A stretch of DNA of 64,000 nt from Ptiloglossa arizonensis (lineage: Eukaryota; Arthropoda; Insecta; Hymenoptera; Colletidae), in assembly GCF_051014685.1 (NCBI RefSeq), contig NC_135054.1, positions 7,010,001 through 7,074,000 of the forward strand. The letters run 5' to 3'. The stretch's first letter is position 1. The number at the start of each line of letters is the position of its first letter. The translations under genes and the position numbers were made by a program. Of this stretch, positions 1-14,400 are shown in pieces. The notes beneath the pieces are model-generated. The model ran no database searches, had not been told where the DNA came from, and was given only the letters and a program-made list of their open reading frames with translations.

Positions 1-1000
1 AAAATTATTATATAAAAATTAGAAACAGTCAATACATAATCATGTAATTATTTTTCAGTACTCCTGCAAGTCCTCCTAATAAATATAAAATATCCTTCTA
101 AAAATTTGTTAAATCTGTGCAGAGTGTATGCTACTTATGCGAAATAATATCTGAATATTGTCATACTAGTTTGTTATTACACACGCTATTGAGAAATTTA
201 CGAATATTAGGCTTCTCTTATGATATTTTAACACTTTCGTTGCGAATGAAATAACATTACTTCCCTGCATCCAGGCAACCCCGTCTTTGGAGGTAGATTT
301 ACCTCACTTATTATACGATTATCGTTATCCCTTTGTTGGCTCTATGACAAGAATATATTTACTTTCTGAAACCTATTCTTCTTCGGAGCCCAACTGTATA
401 AAATTTAAATTTAAAAAGTATCACATCTTTACGAGGAAAAACATGTTTTCTTTGGCACAAGGAACTTATTAATGTCAAACAACCCGAGTTTTCTCATAGG
501 GCTAAAAATACAAGATGACTGGGGTAAAGAATGAAAATTCCAAGCACATTCACGTATAATCAATTAAAGATAAATTTTATAAAAAAAAGTTTCTACATAT
601 CTCAAGGCAGGATCAAGTTGCAATTTTGAGAGTCGGAACTGGTCACACAAAATTTATATACTTCAAGTTTTTAAATAAAAATCATACTCCGATATAATGT
701 ATGAATATGTATAAAGATACTTACATAAATATCTGACTCTACAGATCTTATTATCTATACTTACCTATTAATACGCTTTTAAAGTACACAGAGGATACTT
801 TTAACTTTTGTAGTGAAATACGTAATGTCAATCATCAGTTAAGTGATGATGAAACCAGATTGATTTTCAAATATATTTGTCTCGAAAACGGAGCCTCCGA
901 TACAATTTTATTATTCTACATTTTCATTTTACTAACAATCCATAGAATCTTCTTGGTCCCATTCGTATTACGATAATATGACCCCATCCGACCTATGACG
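1..1000. other. Non-coding AT-rich DNA
   Basis: Only short chance frames; nothing recognisable. Confidence 0.6.
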
Positions 1001-1373
1001 TGATTCCTCATGAAAAAGTAAGTAAAAATTAAGAAATAAAATTTGTTATTTTCAATTAGTTTTGAAGAAATTTGAGATTCAACGGCTAAGCTACGGTTCA
1101 TCTAACGACGTATAACGCGTACAGTGTTTATAAACAATGTTTATACGGCATCTAAAAACCATTTGATTTATGGAAAAACTTCAATATTTTCACCATACGT
1201 GTTATAATGAACATATAAACACTAGACGCGTTATACGTTTAACGAACAGTAGCTTAACCGTAGTTGTACACGTAAGCAGCAGAGTTTCAAATTTAATCTT
1301 CTCGAAAATTAAGTCAGAAATTAAACAATTATATTCTACAGTTTTGTTTATTTTTTCATAAAGAATTACACCG
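1001..1373. repeat. Long imperfect inverted repeat (foldback/MITE-like), about 370 bp
   Basis: The left arm (about 1001-1150) and the reverse complement of the right arm (about 1195-1373) share many aligned blocks in order. These include CGTATAACGCGT, GTGTTTATA, TAAGCTAC near ACGG, ATTTGA-A-TC and CATGAAAAA/TATGAAAAA. The centre is near 1170. The arms are diverged by substitutions and small gaps, as in an old foldback or MITE copy. No protein is encoded. Confidence 0.75.
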
Positions 1374-4300
1374 TGTCTGATTTTACACGTTATTCGCCCG
1401 ACACTTGAATAGCAAAGATGTGCTGCTGGTCATTACTTACGTATAATTTGAGATGGAAATTATAACAGTATGAATTCCACAATATATCACGCAATAATGA
1501 CAAGATGACGAGAGATAAAAACTAAAGTATATAATCAGTATTCTTTTTATACTGGATAGTACAGTTAAGGTCACAAAGTTTCTTTGGAAACCCGCTTGTA
1601 ATACGAAGATAATGCTCATTACATATTTCATGTCTAATCTCTAACTTTGAACATTAATATAAGTATTATATATCATTGATTTTAACTTTTTCTTATCGAA
1701 TAAAATGAAACGAAAGGGTGTAACATGATACTTAACTCTTAAATAACAACACGGGGTTAATCGAGAACCCTAGTCTCATTATTTCGTTCTCTTATCGACT
1801 TTATTGAATTAATACTCGACATATTACGTAATCCTCTATTTCAACATCTTTAATCTCGTGCCGTGATTACTCGTTCCTAAGTTATCTTAAATTGATCGAA
1901 ATTAAACAATTTAGGCGTGGAGCTGATTAAAGAATCGCGCCTAATTCTTTAATAAGATCCCATTTGGTGTTTAACACATTTAAAACATTGAATGTCGTCT
2001 TGAAAAGCAAAATTATGTATTATATTTTCAGAAGATATTTTTAGAAATTAAGTAAATATGTATGTTTTCAATTACTTATTTATGAAGCATATAAGAGTTT
2101 ACATACATTTTTGCTTTCAAAGTATATTTATTCCGAAACATAATATTATCTTTCTCGATGAACGATGTGGACTAATCCATCAACTGATCAATAACCACAT
2201 TAATATTAATATTTACCAAAAAGCCACTCGACGCGTGATTGTTTTCTAAACCCCATTTTAGAAAGCAAATCGCGTGATCGGTGAATGGTTAATAAATTCG
2301 AGTTAAAATATCATTTCTATCCCATTAAATTTCGCGCGATAAATCAGTATTGTAGGCGTTATTTCAAACGGTACCTACTTATATTTAAGTACGCTGTATA
2401 TTTTACATCGTAAAATTGTTGATTTAAAAATATTACTATCAGGTCTGAAACATTTAAAAAAACGTTGCAAGACCAAGTGTTAATTCAACGTTTCGTACAT
2501 TACTGGTCTTTTTCCCTATTTCGTTCCAGTAATACTTACAAGATATGCTAAACGGAAGTTGTCGCGTCAACGTGCATCAATTTCGATAAGAAGCTTATTA
2601 TCAGAAGTGCAGAAAACAATTTTGTTTATTTCGAATTTCCTCAAAGCGTCACCCTTTCCGGCACATCGGTTAATCTAAACTTTGCATTTATTCGTTTGAA
2701 AACATTTGTGACCCCGATTGAATGCAATTTTATTTCTCGTGAATTTTTCTTTTTCCCGGAACATATTATTTATAGCATTAAATTGCTGTTAACTTACGAT
2801 ATCCTTATCGTTTAGGATACATACGCATTATCGATCGATAATGTTTTATCTTTATCTCATTTTTTGGAAATTATTTCATTCTTAAATTAGAATCATTCCG
2901 CGATTTTCGTTCTGTGTTCGAATTTGGCCGTTTATCAAAAATCTAATTACTCTGAAAAAGTCACCGACGAGCAGTGCAAACGAGATACGACGCACATATA
3001 ACAATTTTAATCTTGTTCACTGTTGGCACTTGAAATAATAACAGTGATGTTGCAGCACTTTCGACGCGATTAAATTTAATTGAACCGACCTTATTGTTCC
3101 AATGGGAATTCAGTTCAATGGCTTACCTTCGAGTTCAAGGCTAATACATAATTCATTGCCGTCTTGCAACCAGATCTCCACTTTTTTTTGTTACTTTTAC
3201 TGTCTGTTCCATGGAGAATTTACATTTCAATGAAAACTAATTTTTGTCACTCACTTTAAGACAATATCACAACAGATGCAACGTAAGAAGCTTTTATAAG
3301 TAATAGAAGCTTCGTTAGTACTCGTAATGTGTACCAACGTTGGATATTAACATTCAATACTTAAAAATATTGAAGAGGTTCAACCAAAAGTCAGAACATT
3401 GAAAATATAAAGAAAATTGTCACTATTGATAATTGGATCTTAAAACCAAAAGAGTAACACGATTCTTTGTTATTAGACAAATTGAAATCAAAAACTGTTT
3501 AAATTACTAACCTAAGTGGTGGTTGGGTAGACGTGCCTGCGTTGTTCGCGTGTAACGAAGCTTATCTTCTACTGGTGAGAAATTACTTAGTTGTTTTGAC
3601 GTCGATACAGTTTTGTCAACAAATGATAATAGGTCGCGTTTATTTAAATTTTTGAAGAAAGAGAGCTAAAAATTCCTTAATATTACGAAACCGTACCCTA
3701 GATTTTAATCTTCGATAGCATACTTCAAGGGGGATCGAAATTCATTCTGGACACTTGAGTAATGTGGCTCGTAAGAGTAAACAATCGCTATTGGCACCGG
3801 GTAACCTTTCAGCTAGTTCAAAATGTCCGTTCCAAAGGAATGGTTTCCTTGCATTGGCGCACCCTTACGAGGCCATAGATTGTTGAATTCCGTTTCCTTT
3901 GCATTATCAGTTTCACATCGCGGATTCGTGGGATCGTTCAAGTGGGCCACGACAACCATGGAAAGTTTCAGTTACAAAGTCTAGAAATTTTCGAAGCAAG
4001 AGAACAAGTGAAACATTCAAACGATAGAACGTCGAACTTCCCCCGGACGAGATATACCAACTTCTTTAAAATTTCTCGATTCGTTCATGGGTATGAGTTC
4101 GCGGCAGAAGTTTTCGGTTTTTTTTTCTTTTTCCTTTTTTTCTTTCGGTGGCGAAGCAAGTACCGTTTTCTATGGAAGTACAGCCGTTTCGATCTCGTAT
4201 AATGTCGCCATAAATGCGGCTTTACGATCCCGATGAAAGCCGGCTTGTCGATGTTCCATAAATATCGGGGCACAGGTTGATGTCAAGGCAAAGTGGTCGA

Positions 4301-5127
4301 TGATAACGGCACGCAGTGTCCTCGTTACAGATCGGATTATAATCCAAGAACCTGTCGAATTCATGTTTACTTCCGGCAAATGGATCTTTACGAGCCGTAT
4401 ATAGAATAAACCTGTTAACGGTAATGCACGAAAAATGTGCGCAGTTATTTTTAATTATTTGCTTATAGTCTCATGAACCACTCGAACGGGTTATCAACGC
4501 CGGTTGAAACCACGATAGAATCCCGTTACACGTACCTCTGTTATCCGAATCCATTATTCGAACAGTCTAACTGTTTTTATTATTCTTTTTATTGAAATAT
4601 TTTTCCATACCGTGAAAGTGAATAGTTATAAGGGTTGTTTGTGCCTCGTCGTGCATTTGATCGAGACACTGAATTGTAGTTACTGTTTCATTAAATAAAC
4701 TGAACGAATGTTTATAAATAAGTTAAGGTATACAAGAAAACGAGGTTCACGGTACACTAATATGACGATGATCGTGTGACAGGATGAATCTTTTCAATTA
4801 AGGAAAGAGTCCATTGTCACGTGAATCTACTCGACTTTAACATTTCGTTGAACCGTAGTAAAAGAAGGTTTAGCAAGAGACACAAGTATTCAGTTTGAAA
4901 ATTAAACTTAGATTGTCCGATTTATTCGCACGTGGGTCTATATACACAGTCTTATCCTGTTGGATTGTTTTGGGGTGCAGTAGATCAGAGTGAGGGCTAG
5001 GACAAAGTTTAGCTGATGTCATCCAGGTACTGTCATTTCTGGATTATGGATTGTTTTTGGTGAGTCGCAAGGGCAAGGTCCGGCTGATAATCTAACGGTA
5101 GATAATCTTTGAATGAGATGATAAGAA
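1374..5127. other. Non-coding AT-rich DNA
   Basis: A slightly GC-richer patch at about 3880-4330 holds overlapping short frames on both strands with low-complexity Phe/Lys runs. None resembles a protein family. Confidence 0.55.
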
Positions 5128-5338
5128 CGATAAGTCGTTTGATGCCTCACACTCTTCTTCTTGGAAATATTTTTGGTCCTCCAAAGTTAACGTACTTCCT
5201 TATTCTGGATATCTGTTTTGGTAGATCATGTAGTTGGTTCATCTTTGAACGATGAGTTGTTTGATGCTTCACATTCCTCTTCTTGGAAATACTTTTGGTC
5301 CTCCAAAGTTAACGTACTTCCTTGTTCTGGATATCTGT
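5128..5338. repeat. Two-copy direct repeat, 89-bp units, 122-bp period
   Basis: Copies at 5128-5216 and 5250-5338 differ at only a few positions. Both contain TTGATGC.TCACA, CTTCTTGGAAATA, TTTTGGTCCTCCAAAGTTAA and GGATATCTGT. The sequence before each copy is also weakly similar (GGTAGAT.AT, ATCTTTGAA). TGGATTGTTTT motifs at about 4961 and 5047 suggest an older, longer repetitive tract. Confidence 0.85.
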
Positions 5339-8283
5339 AATTTTGATACTACAAATTATTTTCTTCAAATATCAGAGCATCATTTTTATTTTAAAGATAC
5401 AAATAGGTAAATCATTCATAGCCGTACGCATTATTTGATGCGATAAAAACGAATTTTTTATTCTGGGGGTAAATAATCATGTAAAACGGTTGAATGGAAT
5501 ACAAGTTTCCTGAAGATAATAATATTTATCAAAATGAAATCAAGAAATATATATACATTGTAACCACTACTGTTTTAGATTATCTTATTTTTTGACATCC
5601 ATGAGTTCTGAGAACAAAAGTAGTATAGATAAGACAAAGTTGAAAATACATTCTTCTCATTTGCATTTCGGATATCTGTAAACATTAATTTTTCGAAATA
5701 AGATAAAATCTTAATACATTTTATTTCAAATCGTAAATACTGTTGGAAGCAACATAAATATTACCGAAGGATAAATTAATTATGATTAGCTTGACTGTAT
5801 GAATTACATATTTCTTTATGAATGCGTGAAAGAAATATTAAAAACCAACAAAATTGCATTAAAAATTTCTAAATACAAACATTGATTGATCGTGACTTTA
5901 TTTTCAATTATTAAAAGTCCCTTAAAAATTATAATTATATTGTAACATTTATAAATGCGTACGTTACAGATCCGAAGCATAGTTAGGCAATCCAATTTTG
6001 CGAGAACGAGAGGTTAATTTTATTGTTACTCTCAAGTTTCAATTTACCAATATGATAATAAAAAGTAAGCGATGTTTGATTGTCAACTATTAAATTTTTA
6101 TATGAATCAAAATGTGGCAACAAAAGGATCAATGTAGAGGACTAGAATATATATTGGGTGCAATTTTACGAACTCGTACTTCCGCTACCGAATGCAAACC
6201 TGTTAGAAATGAGTGCACGAACTATGCGATATATCGGAACGAAAAGAAAGGAAAATGCGGATCTCAGGAATAGAATGGACGAATTTTATTGCTCATACTA
6301 GCTGAAGATATTGAGGAAAATTATTTCACAGCTGTTCAAAGTCATAAAAGCGAACAGATCCATACCGTGGCTAGAGCAATAAGCGAGTATTTGCAATAAA
6401 GTACACTTCTGGTTGCACGAAGCATCGAATTGAAACGATAAAATGGTTAAATATGTAGAACGAAGATTTCCATAGCTTCAAATTTCGGGTACAATATTTT
6501 CTGGAGTACCGAAAAGTTGCGCCATAAAAATATGAAATATCAAAATGATTTACACAGTTCTCGGACATGTTTCAAACACCTGTATTTTGCTACGTTTTAT
6601 ACACATATAAACATTAACTTGTATAAATACTCGCTTACTTATGTTTTGTTTATGAATAAAATTAATCACCTCTGACTTTAGCATGTTATTAACATTCATG
6701 ATGTACTTATATATATATATGTTTGCAACTTAACAATGTATGGACTTAGCAATATATTATTCGTTGAACTTTCGAAGCATTTATTTAGTAGTAAAAAATG
6801 ATATCAATATTATGATTCAATATTTATCAGAAGACAAAAAAATTATAAACTTCTTTAAGAAGCATTCACGGAGTCATTTTTATTATTTTTGTAGGTTTGT
6901 CGATAAAGTATAGAATTGTCAAATTTAGTCTAACATTTTTGACAAATTTAACTAACATTTTTCGAAAATAATCTAGCTTTTATACTGCCGTGATAAACGT
7001 TGATATCGATACTATCGAACATGGATAGCGATAGAAATTCACGACGATTCTCCCAAAACTCGACCACGCAAAAATTGAACAAACATAATCAGATTCAAGG
7101 AACTTCGAGTAGAGCTCGTAGCGTCCTTGTCACGAATTCATTATGAGACAATATTTGTCCCACTCAACGAAAGTGTGCACTCGATAATGTTTCTTTATCT
7201 GACTTCGGACTTCTTAAACGAGTTCAACGCTTCACACACGTATCCTTATCAGCGAAATGCTTCCATAAAAACCACGGATATTTTAATTGCCCGTCAGTCT
7301 GTTAGAAATGGTAGCCACCGTGCGTCGTGTACATAAACATTGCATAAGCTTCAATCCTGTTTTCGTTGACTTTTTCCAGTATTTTTAAAATCAACTAGAT
7401 CTTCGCAACAATTATGAATGGTCTTATGCAACGCGTATTCTCTAGACACATTTTTTAATAGTGGAAATATATAGTTTCTAAATAATAGTTAACATATAGT
7501 AGTAAATTCAGCTTACAAACCTGCTATCGAAAGAACATTGTCATTTTTCAGAATTTCAAACACATTTTTATTTAATACGGATATGATGAGACGTTATACC
7601 ACAATGAATACTTTAAATCAGAAATTCCCGAAACTTGCAAATATGCAAGCTCGATTTTTAATAAGATCCGTGAATTTTTGTTAATTAGAGAAAAAGAATG
7701 ATATTTTCAATTGATTCTGCTTCCAGAGTTGATGTACCATAAGCTAATAAAATTGATTAGCGATGCAGCGACATCGCATGTAACAATAACCTAAGTTAGT
7801 TTCTTTTCACGCTGTTTACAAAATAATTTTATTTATCTAATTAAAAAATCTCTAACGTAATTGCCACTTCTACTTTCGACACGTTTCTGTATTTAAATAC
7901 GAGAGCCAACGTTTCATTTCAGCAGGGGACCAACAAAACTTCTCGAAAGCGTGAAACGTGTACACGATACGCTTAACTAGACTCGGTGTACTACTCAGTT
8001 AATGATTCTTTCGCGTGCATAACGCGGTAAATCGCGAAAGTTCTAGCAGTGAAAGAGATAATTGCTAACTGAATTCTTCGAATGAATCAGGAAGAATTGT
8101 GCCTGGTAGAATCTCAGTGCGATGTAATAAGAATCTGGCCAGGTATCAACACGCTTGAACGAAATTCGTTGCAATTCCTGAGAATGCCAACATTCCAAAA
8201 CGAAGAACATTCAAGAGGAACGTGATAAGGGTGCACCGAACGCTGGGAAATCACCGGGTCAAAATACAGGCTGCGGAAATTGA
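5339..8283. other. Non-coding DNA
   Basis: AT-rich, with a short (AT)n run near 6710. The part at 7880-8280 is more mixed in composition and may be 5' untranslated or promoter sequence for the candidate exon at 8284. Confidence 0.5.
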
Positions 8284-8449
8284 ATGGAGAACAGGAAGAT
8301 AAAACTGAAAAAAGAGAAAAATTCCTGGGCATACTCGACGCCCAGCTCGCCAGTTTCTGCTAGCATGCTAGCAGTGTTGTTATTAGTAATCCATGGCATC
8401 CTCGTGAAAATTTTCCTGTGCCACATCGAGCATCATTCGAGCTGTGACG
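8284..8449 (+). other. Candidate signal-peptide/first coding exon of trehalase
   Basis: An open frame starting ATG at 8284 has an internal Met at 8365 followed by a hydrophobic stretch (MLAVLLLVIHGILVKIF) and then SSCD. This resembles a signal peptide followed by the Cys-Asp seen just before IYC in trehalases. The only nearby GT after SSCD (ACG|GTTTTA) is a poor donor and leaves phase 1. It cannot join exon 21361 directly but is compatible with the candidate exon at 16317-16380. TCAGTT, an initiator-like motif, sits at 7995. This is a hypothesis only. Confidence 0.2.
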
Positions 8450-11400
8450 GTTTTACGAAGCTTTTAATACACTGAATAATTTAAATTCCTTATCGACACT
8501 TCATTTTCCCTGTTATCGTGGAAATTCGTAACAATGCCAGGAGAATTTATTGATCGCAAAAAAAAAAAACGAAATATCATTAAAGAATGATCGATTGCTT
8601 TGAATAAACCGAGATACGGTTAACCACGGATTTATATTATAAATACGCGAACACTGCCGAAATAAAAAATTCCAATTAAAGCGGCACTAATCTTTCAATT
8701 GTCGATGCCAACATCATTGGTATTCGTGTCGAAAGAATGCAACACACTCTATTGTGTATCACTCGATATTAGAAACTATTTTGAAAGAATTATTTCTGAG
8801 AGCTTATAGATACACGAAACGTTCCACATAATCAATAAATTTTCAGCTACGCAATACAAATATTAATCGTAATTACGATTGCGTCGCTGACGAAATGAAA
8901 ACGATAAAGAACAAAAACAAATGTAATACATTACTTGAAGAACAATACCAACGAAACGTGTTTTATTTAATGGTAATTATGCATTGTCTTAGGTACGTAA
9001 AATCTCAATTGCCCTTGTAAATTTTAATATTTCTCTAATGTTGTTCGTGTATTTCTAACATCGTAGAATCTATCGCTTTCAAAATTTATTTAAGCATCGA
9101 TGTGTTCTCAAGGTAGACGCGTAGATTAGAGATGAAGAAAGTAGCAAGAATAGAACTGTTGAAACAACGAGTTTTCCATCTACCACTCGCGCAACTTTAT
9201 TAAATCATATTTTTCATGTTACAACTTATAAGCTGCTGTCACGATTACGAGGACAAAGTGAATCCGAAGAGAATCGTTCGAAGAAAGAACCAGGGAGATT
9301 GACAAGTGCGACCGGCTCTTCAATTGACCCGTGAAACCTCGGAATAGTTCAATCTCATACCAACCCAAACGATAAGCTGGGGTGGAAAGGTTAAATTACT
9401 TCGATCAAAGAATCAATTCGATTTACCACGCTGAACTCGATCCATAAAAAAGAAGTTAGTCTGCGGAGAAACTCTAACGTCCTGTTAATGATCAAGGGAA
9501 GTGCAAGAAGCCCTTCAATGAAAACAAAATTTTCAAATGTAAACTTTGAGTGAAAGCAAAGTTGATGGAAACTATAATTGCACACAAACGATCCACTTTA
9601 CTTTAATTATTGCGAAGTTTGAAATAATCACTGGATTTCAATATTGAAACTGCCCCAAGAAATGAAATTCTATTGTAGAGATAATTAAAATCAGCTAACC
9701 TTGTGACAAATTCCACAAATTAATTCCCGTGTATTGGATCCTTTAACAATAAAAGTCACTTGTGAATGGAAAAAATTTCCATAATTATACGAATTCGTTG
9801 CAGCGAAAATGAATCTTTCCATTGATTGAATCATTTTGGCTTAACAAATCGTAAGTATGTAATTAATTGAATAAGATTTGTTAATTTCTTGACGATAGTT
9901 TATGTACTTGATCAATATTGACTCGTGGAAGTATACGGCGGGTTATTGTAAATGTTTACAAATTCGTAGAACATCGACTATCTTTAACCCTTATTGGTCA
10001 AAGTGTTCTTTGGAAATAAATTCATAATTACCACAAAATAGTTTTCAATTTTCACCTATTAACATTTCTCTCTGGAAATAGTTCTTCGCGGAATATTAAG
10101 GCAGGGAGATAGATAAAATTTTATTCCCGTTTTAAAGTTCGCAATATTTTACCTGTTGCTCCAAGAAGCAGGTCCACTCGTATTAAAATATGTACGCTCG
10201 CGTAACACGGTACACTCTTGAACGTGTCTCTGAAAACTCGAGCTCGTCAAACTGTACACATCTTCCCGCGATTCAAACGGACTCTTTTTAAAATTCTATT
10301 ATTTATCCCGTTTTGTATCCTATTTGGAACGGTATTATATTCGTGAAATTTACGCGGTCACGATTGCACGATTGCAAATGGAAATTCAAATGTCGAATAA
10401 TTTACAATCCCCCCCTTGTGCGTTTAGTTGCTCGATGTCGAGACACGCTCGTTCGAAACGACAAATTTTTCACGCAATGCTGTCACGTATTTTATTTTTT
10501 TCAAATTGTAAACTCGCCCAACGACACGTATTTTCGAAGCGATAATTATGTGGATAAACCATTTTCATTGAAAAATATCGTTTTACTTGTTCTGGAAAAT
10601 CTGAAATTTCGTCGTATCGCGTTACAGCATAGGTAATAAATACTCTCGAGGAAAATACTTTTGGAGTAAGTACTCCTTATTTTCGAACATAAATAATCGA
10701 TGATTCGTAAATAATAAGATCTACTTAAACTTGAAATCGCAGGTTATTTAGTATGATGTGATGCTGCTTAAACAAAATACGAATGTATTAAAATCTCCCT
10801 AAAGTGATTTGCAACCTACTCGTAATCTGCTCATCAAAGAGATTCATCAAGCTGAACGCTTGAAAGGATTTCCGTTACACGAATGAACAGTTAACGTTCC
10901 AGGTGACACCATTTCGAGGGTTATTCTATCAACGCAACGATGTAATTTTCTGATTGAAGTTAGCAGAAGATTCAGAGAATCGTTTGTGTTAAGTATAATC
11001 AACAATACGCAGAATAGAATTCTGAATATAAATAAAATTAATATTCTGTGAAATTAGAGAAAGTATCGGACACAGAGATATTTCCAGAGTTCATAGTTTG
11101 GCAAATAATTATGGGAATAATCTAAATTTCTTTGGAGAATCTGTCACTTTCGAGGCTACGTGTACATAATGAAAAAGCAATAGTAGTAAAGAACAATTAA
11201 CATTCTCTGATCAGAGGATTGTGAACGGCTGTAAACAAAAAGAAAATCGACCGCGAAAGGAAAGAAAATTGAATCTCATTCATCGGTAACAGCTTTGTCC
11301 TTCGTTAATTGATTTTTCTCATTTTATTATGCACATAAAAGGATCAACTTGTACAATTTATAGAATTCTTATCGAATCGCACCAAACGATTGATACCTCT

Positions 11401-14400
11401 AAATGAATCAGGTTTTCGTTACCGACCAGCACAATCGAATCGATAGAAAGATTACAAAATAGTTTAAATAACGCTTCAACATTACTTCTCGGTTTTCCAC
11501 GTTATCTCTGCTATTGTCGCTGTCTTTCGCAAATATAAAATGATCATTAGCAGATAAGACGGAACCGTTTCTTTCATCAAACGATCGTTCACCGCGCGAT
11601 TTACTTCGTTGAGCGACCAATAGTAAAACGCTTTATAGGATTCCAATTACACGAACTGTCGCTGTTAACCATCTTGCTGAGTCCATTTCACAGTTTATAG
11701 TTTCAATCCTTGCCAATAGGTTTAACAGTTCCAGGTTTACGGGCAGATTCTCCGCAATAACGATCGAGAAATCAATAACAGGCCTTGTGAGCATCTTAGG
11801 CTTGTATGTAGGTAGGTAATATCTTTAGGAGTCCGACGAACGGACCAATCACCGTCTGTTTCGTCCTCTTCGAAGCCAGTAGCTTGGTAGTCTTTCTTTA
11901 CGGTTTATTTTATACTTTACAAAATGTTTAGGGAACATAGTGTTTTTTAAGATGTCGGTATTCCAAGCGAAAACATTCTTCAACGCTTCGTAGACGAAGA
12001 ATTAGCTTCTTCGATCGATTTGGCTTTACGTCATTCTAAAACGAATATCTTGAATTTCGATGGTTCATTGGTTCTTCGTACTTGGATCGAACTGTGCTTA
12101 ATTAAATGGTAGTCTGGTTCGCAATTTACGAGATACTTTCATCGAAGTAGTCAACTAATATAACCCGTTTCAATTTATTTCGTGAACGTTAGAGAACGTG
12201 TATGGTATATTAACCGAGAAGCTTAACGATTTCGGATACGAATAACCGCAATTAGAGCGCTCGACGTTCATAGGGTCTTGCGGTTTTGCATAATTTTGAC
12301 TTTAAACTGCCTCGTTTTCGACAACTGAAAGCAATCCTGCTTTAATCTTCGTTTAAAATATTTTATTTCAATTATACGAGGCATTTTATCAAATGTATTT
12401 TGAGGATTTGTATGATTTCTGGGACCACAACAAGACTGAACCGACTCGAATTACACGATTCTGTTTTTTTATGAAATTTGCAGAACAACGCGTGTTTAAC
12501 AGAGTAAAAATGTACCCAAGCTGTTTCTTAATACGTGGGAAGTATTGCAAGGACAGATTCAGAATTTAAAATCAAGAAAGTTTATGTAAACATATAGGTA
12601 TTCGTGACCTCCTTTTCAAATTACATTCTTGTTTATATTCTATGAATATCTTCGTCCAATTAGTCATTCAAGGTTTCAGCTGCAGTTTAGTATTAATATC
12701 TTTCATTTTTACTATGAGATTAAGAGAAACGTATTATCACAATTTTGTCAAAACTAGATAATTAATATGAAAGAAACTTTTCACCAAATTGTTTTATTTT
12801 ATTCTGTATATTTTTATAAATACGCGCATAATTATCGACCGACCAAATAAAAATGTAAAATGTTCTACTAATCACATTATCGGTGTTTGGAAAAGTGTCT
12901 CGCGTTTATTAATTGAAACATTTAATCATTTATGATGTCACTATCAGAATATTTATTATATGAATCCAGGGAAAGCTCTTTATAAAACTCGTTATAAAAA
13001 TCCATAAAAGTATCCGAGGTATTTAATAAACGACTACACTCAAGTTCTTCACCCTTTAAACACGAAAACGCCTACCGTTCAACCCCTTGACAGTTTGTTT
13101 TATCGCCATCATGCTTTCAGCTCTCTCAGAGATTTGTCTCGGGCAATATTTTGTCTTATTTGCATGTTATTGAGATATTCGTCTTCGAGCGCAGACACTT
13201 TTCTTATTTAACGTTTCATGTCATGCACTTTCACGGAACATAACCGTTTGAATCTTATAAGGCTTCAAAAACAGGGTTTTAAATTAACCTGAAGAATATT
13301 TGAATCTTAATTGTATAATATTTTTGTACGGTCTTGGAAAATAATCATTTTACACAAAAATCCGATTTGTGCGGCAAAATGCTTCTCCTTTCTTGTGTAA
13401 AAATCAAAATTTCCGTTTGCTGACGTGTAGGGTCTAGAATATCGAGTATTGAGAATTTTATTTCATTTCTATCGAAGAAACTACAATTTACCATTTGGTC
13501 AATTTTACGATACGCATCTCTCCTGAGTTTTCAATCACTGTAAGGGATACTTCCTCTACATTTCTCGGTTTCCCTTCGGATAAAAAAAAAATTGGATCTC
13601 TAGGCAATGAATTTAATCTCTCCCACATCGGATGAAATACAGCTCGATACGTATCTTATTTTACGATTTATCTTATCAAGTTGATCCCAGATTGCCTTTC
13701 TCTGTTCAATCTTTTGTGATCTCACGACCTAGTGATTCTCCCATGATTATTGACATAAGTACTACACGAGGAAAATACGTTTATTCACGATAAAATTTAT
13801 TAGTACTAAAAGTTAAAGATACGTTCGAAGTCGTAAACATCGTGTTCCACTCAAGCAGATATTACTCCATCTTAATTAACTCGATTTCACCAAGGCACTC
13901 ATACTTTAGACGAACTTTCCGTGTAGTTTCCAATAACTTTAGAGGTATTTATCCGACCTTTCGACGTGTTTGGCTGTCAAGAAGTATAAATTGAAGTTTT
14001 CTCGGTTAAAGGATTTAATAAAGAGCAGAGAATAAGGAAAATCTTTTCGAGTGAGAGACTTTGGTAAGAAGGTCAACAAACTTTACTCAATACGAAAAGT
14101 GCATATCTTCGCTCGCTTCGTATACGAACAAATTGTCTAAAATACAATCACAACTGGAACAATTTCACGTGTTCCTTCAGATAAATAGTTGTTTATTTTC
14201 TTTTAAATTTTTCAAATCTTACTGGATTAACTTATCCTTTCTCGTGTCTCATGTAACCTCTACATAACTCAAAACTACACAACTCATGTGCATAGATCGA
14301 TATATGTATATAATACACATGTGATGATTTTTCTCTATAATTTCTGTTACATAATTTGTAAGTATAGGCACACTTACACGTGTATTTGTTAATTCATCAA

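Noticed and set aside
10313..10636. 107-codon + strand frame with a second overlapping frame
   Set aside because: Two frames open at once in a GC-richer stretch suggest compositional chance; nothing is recognised.
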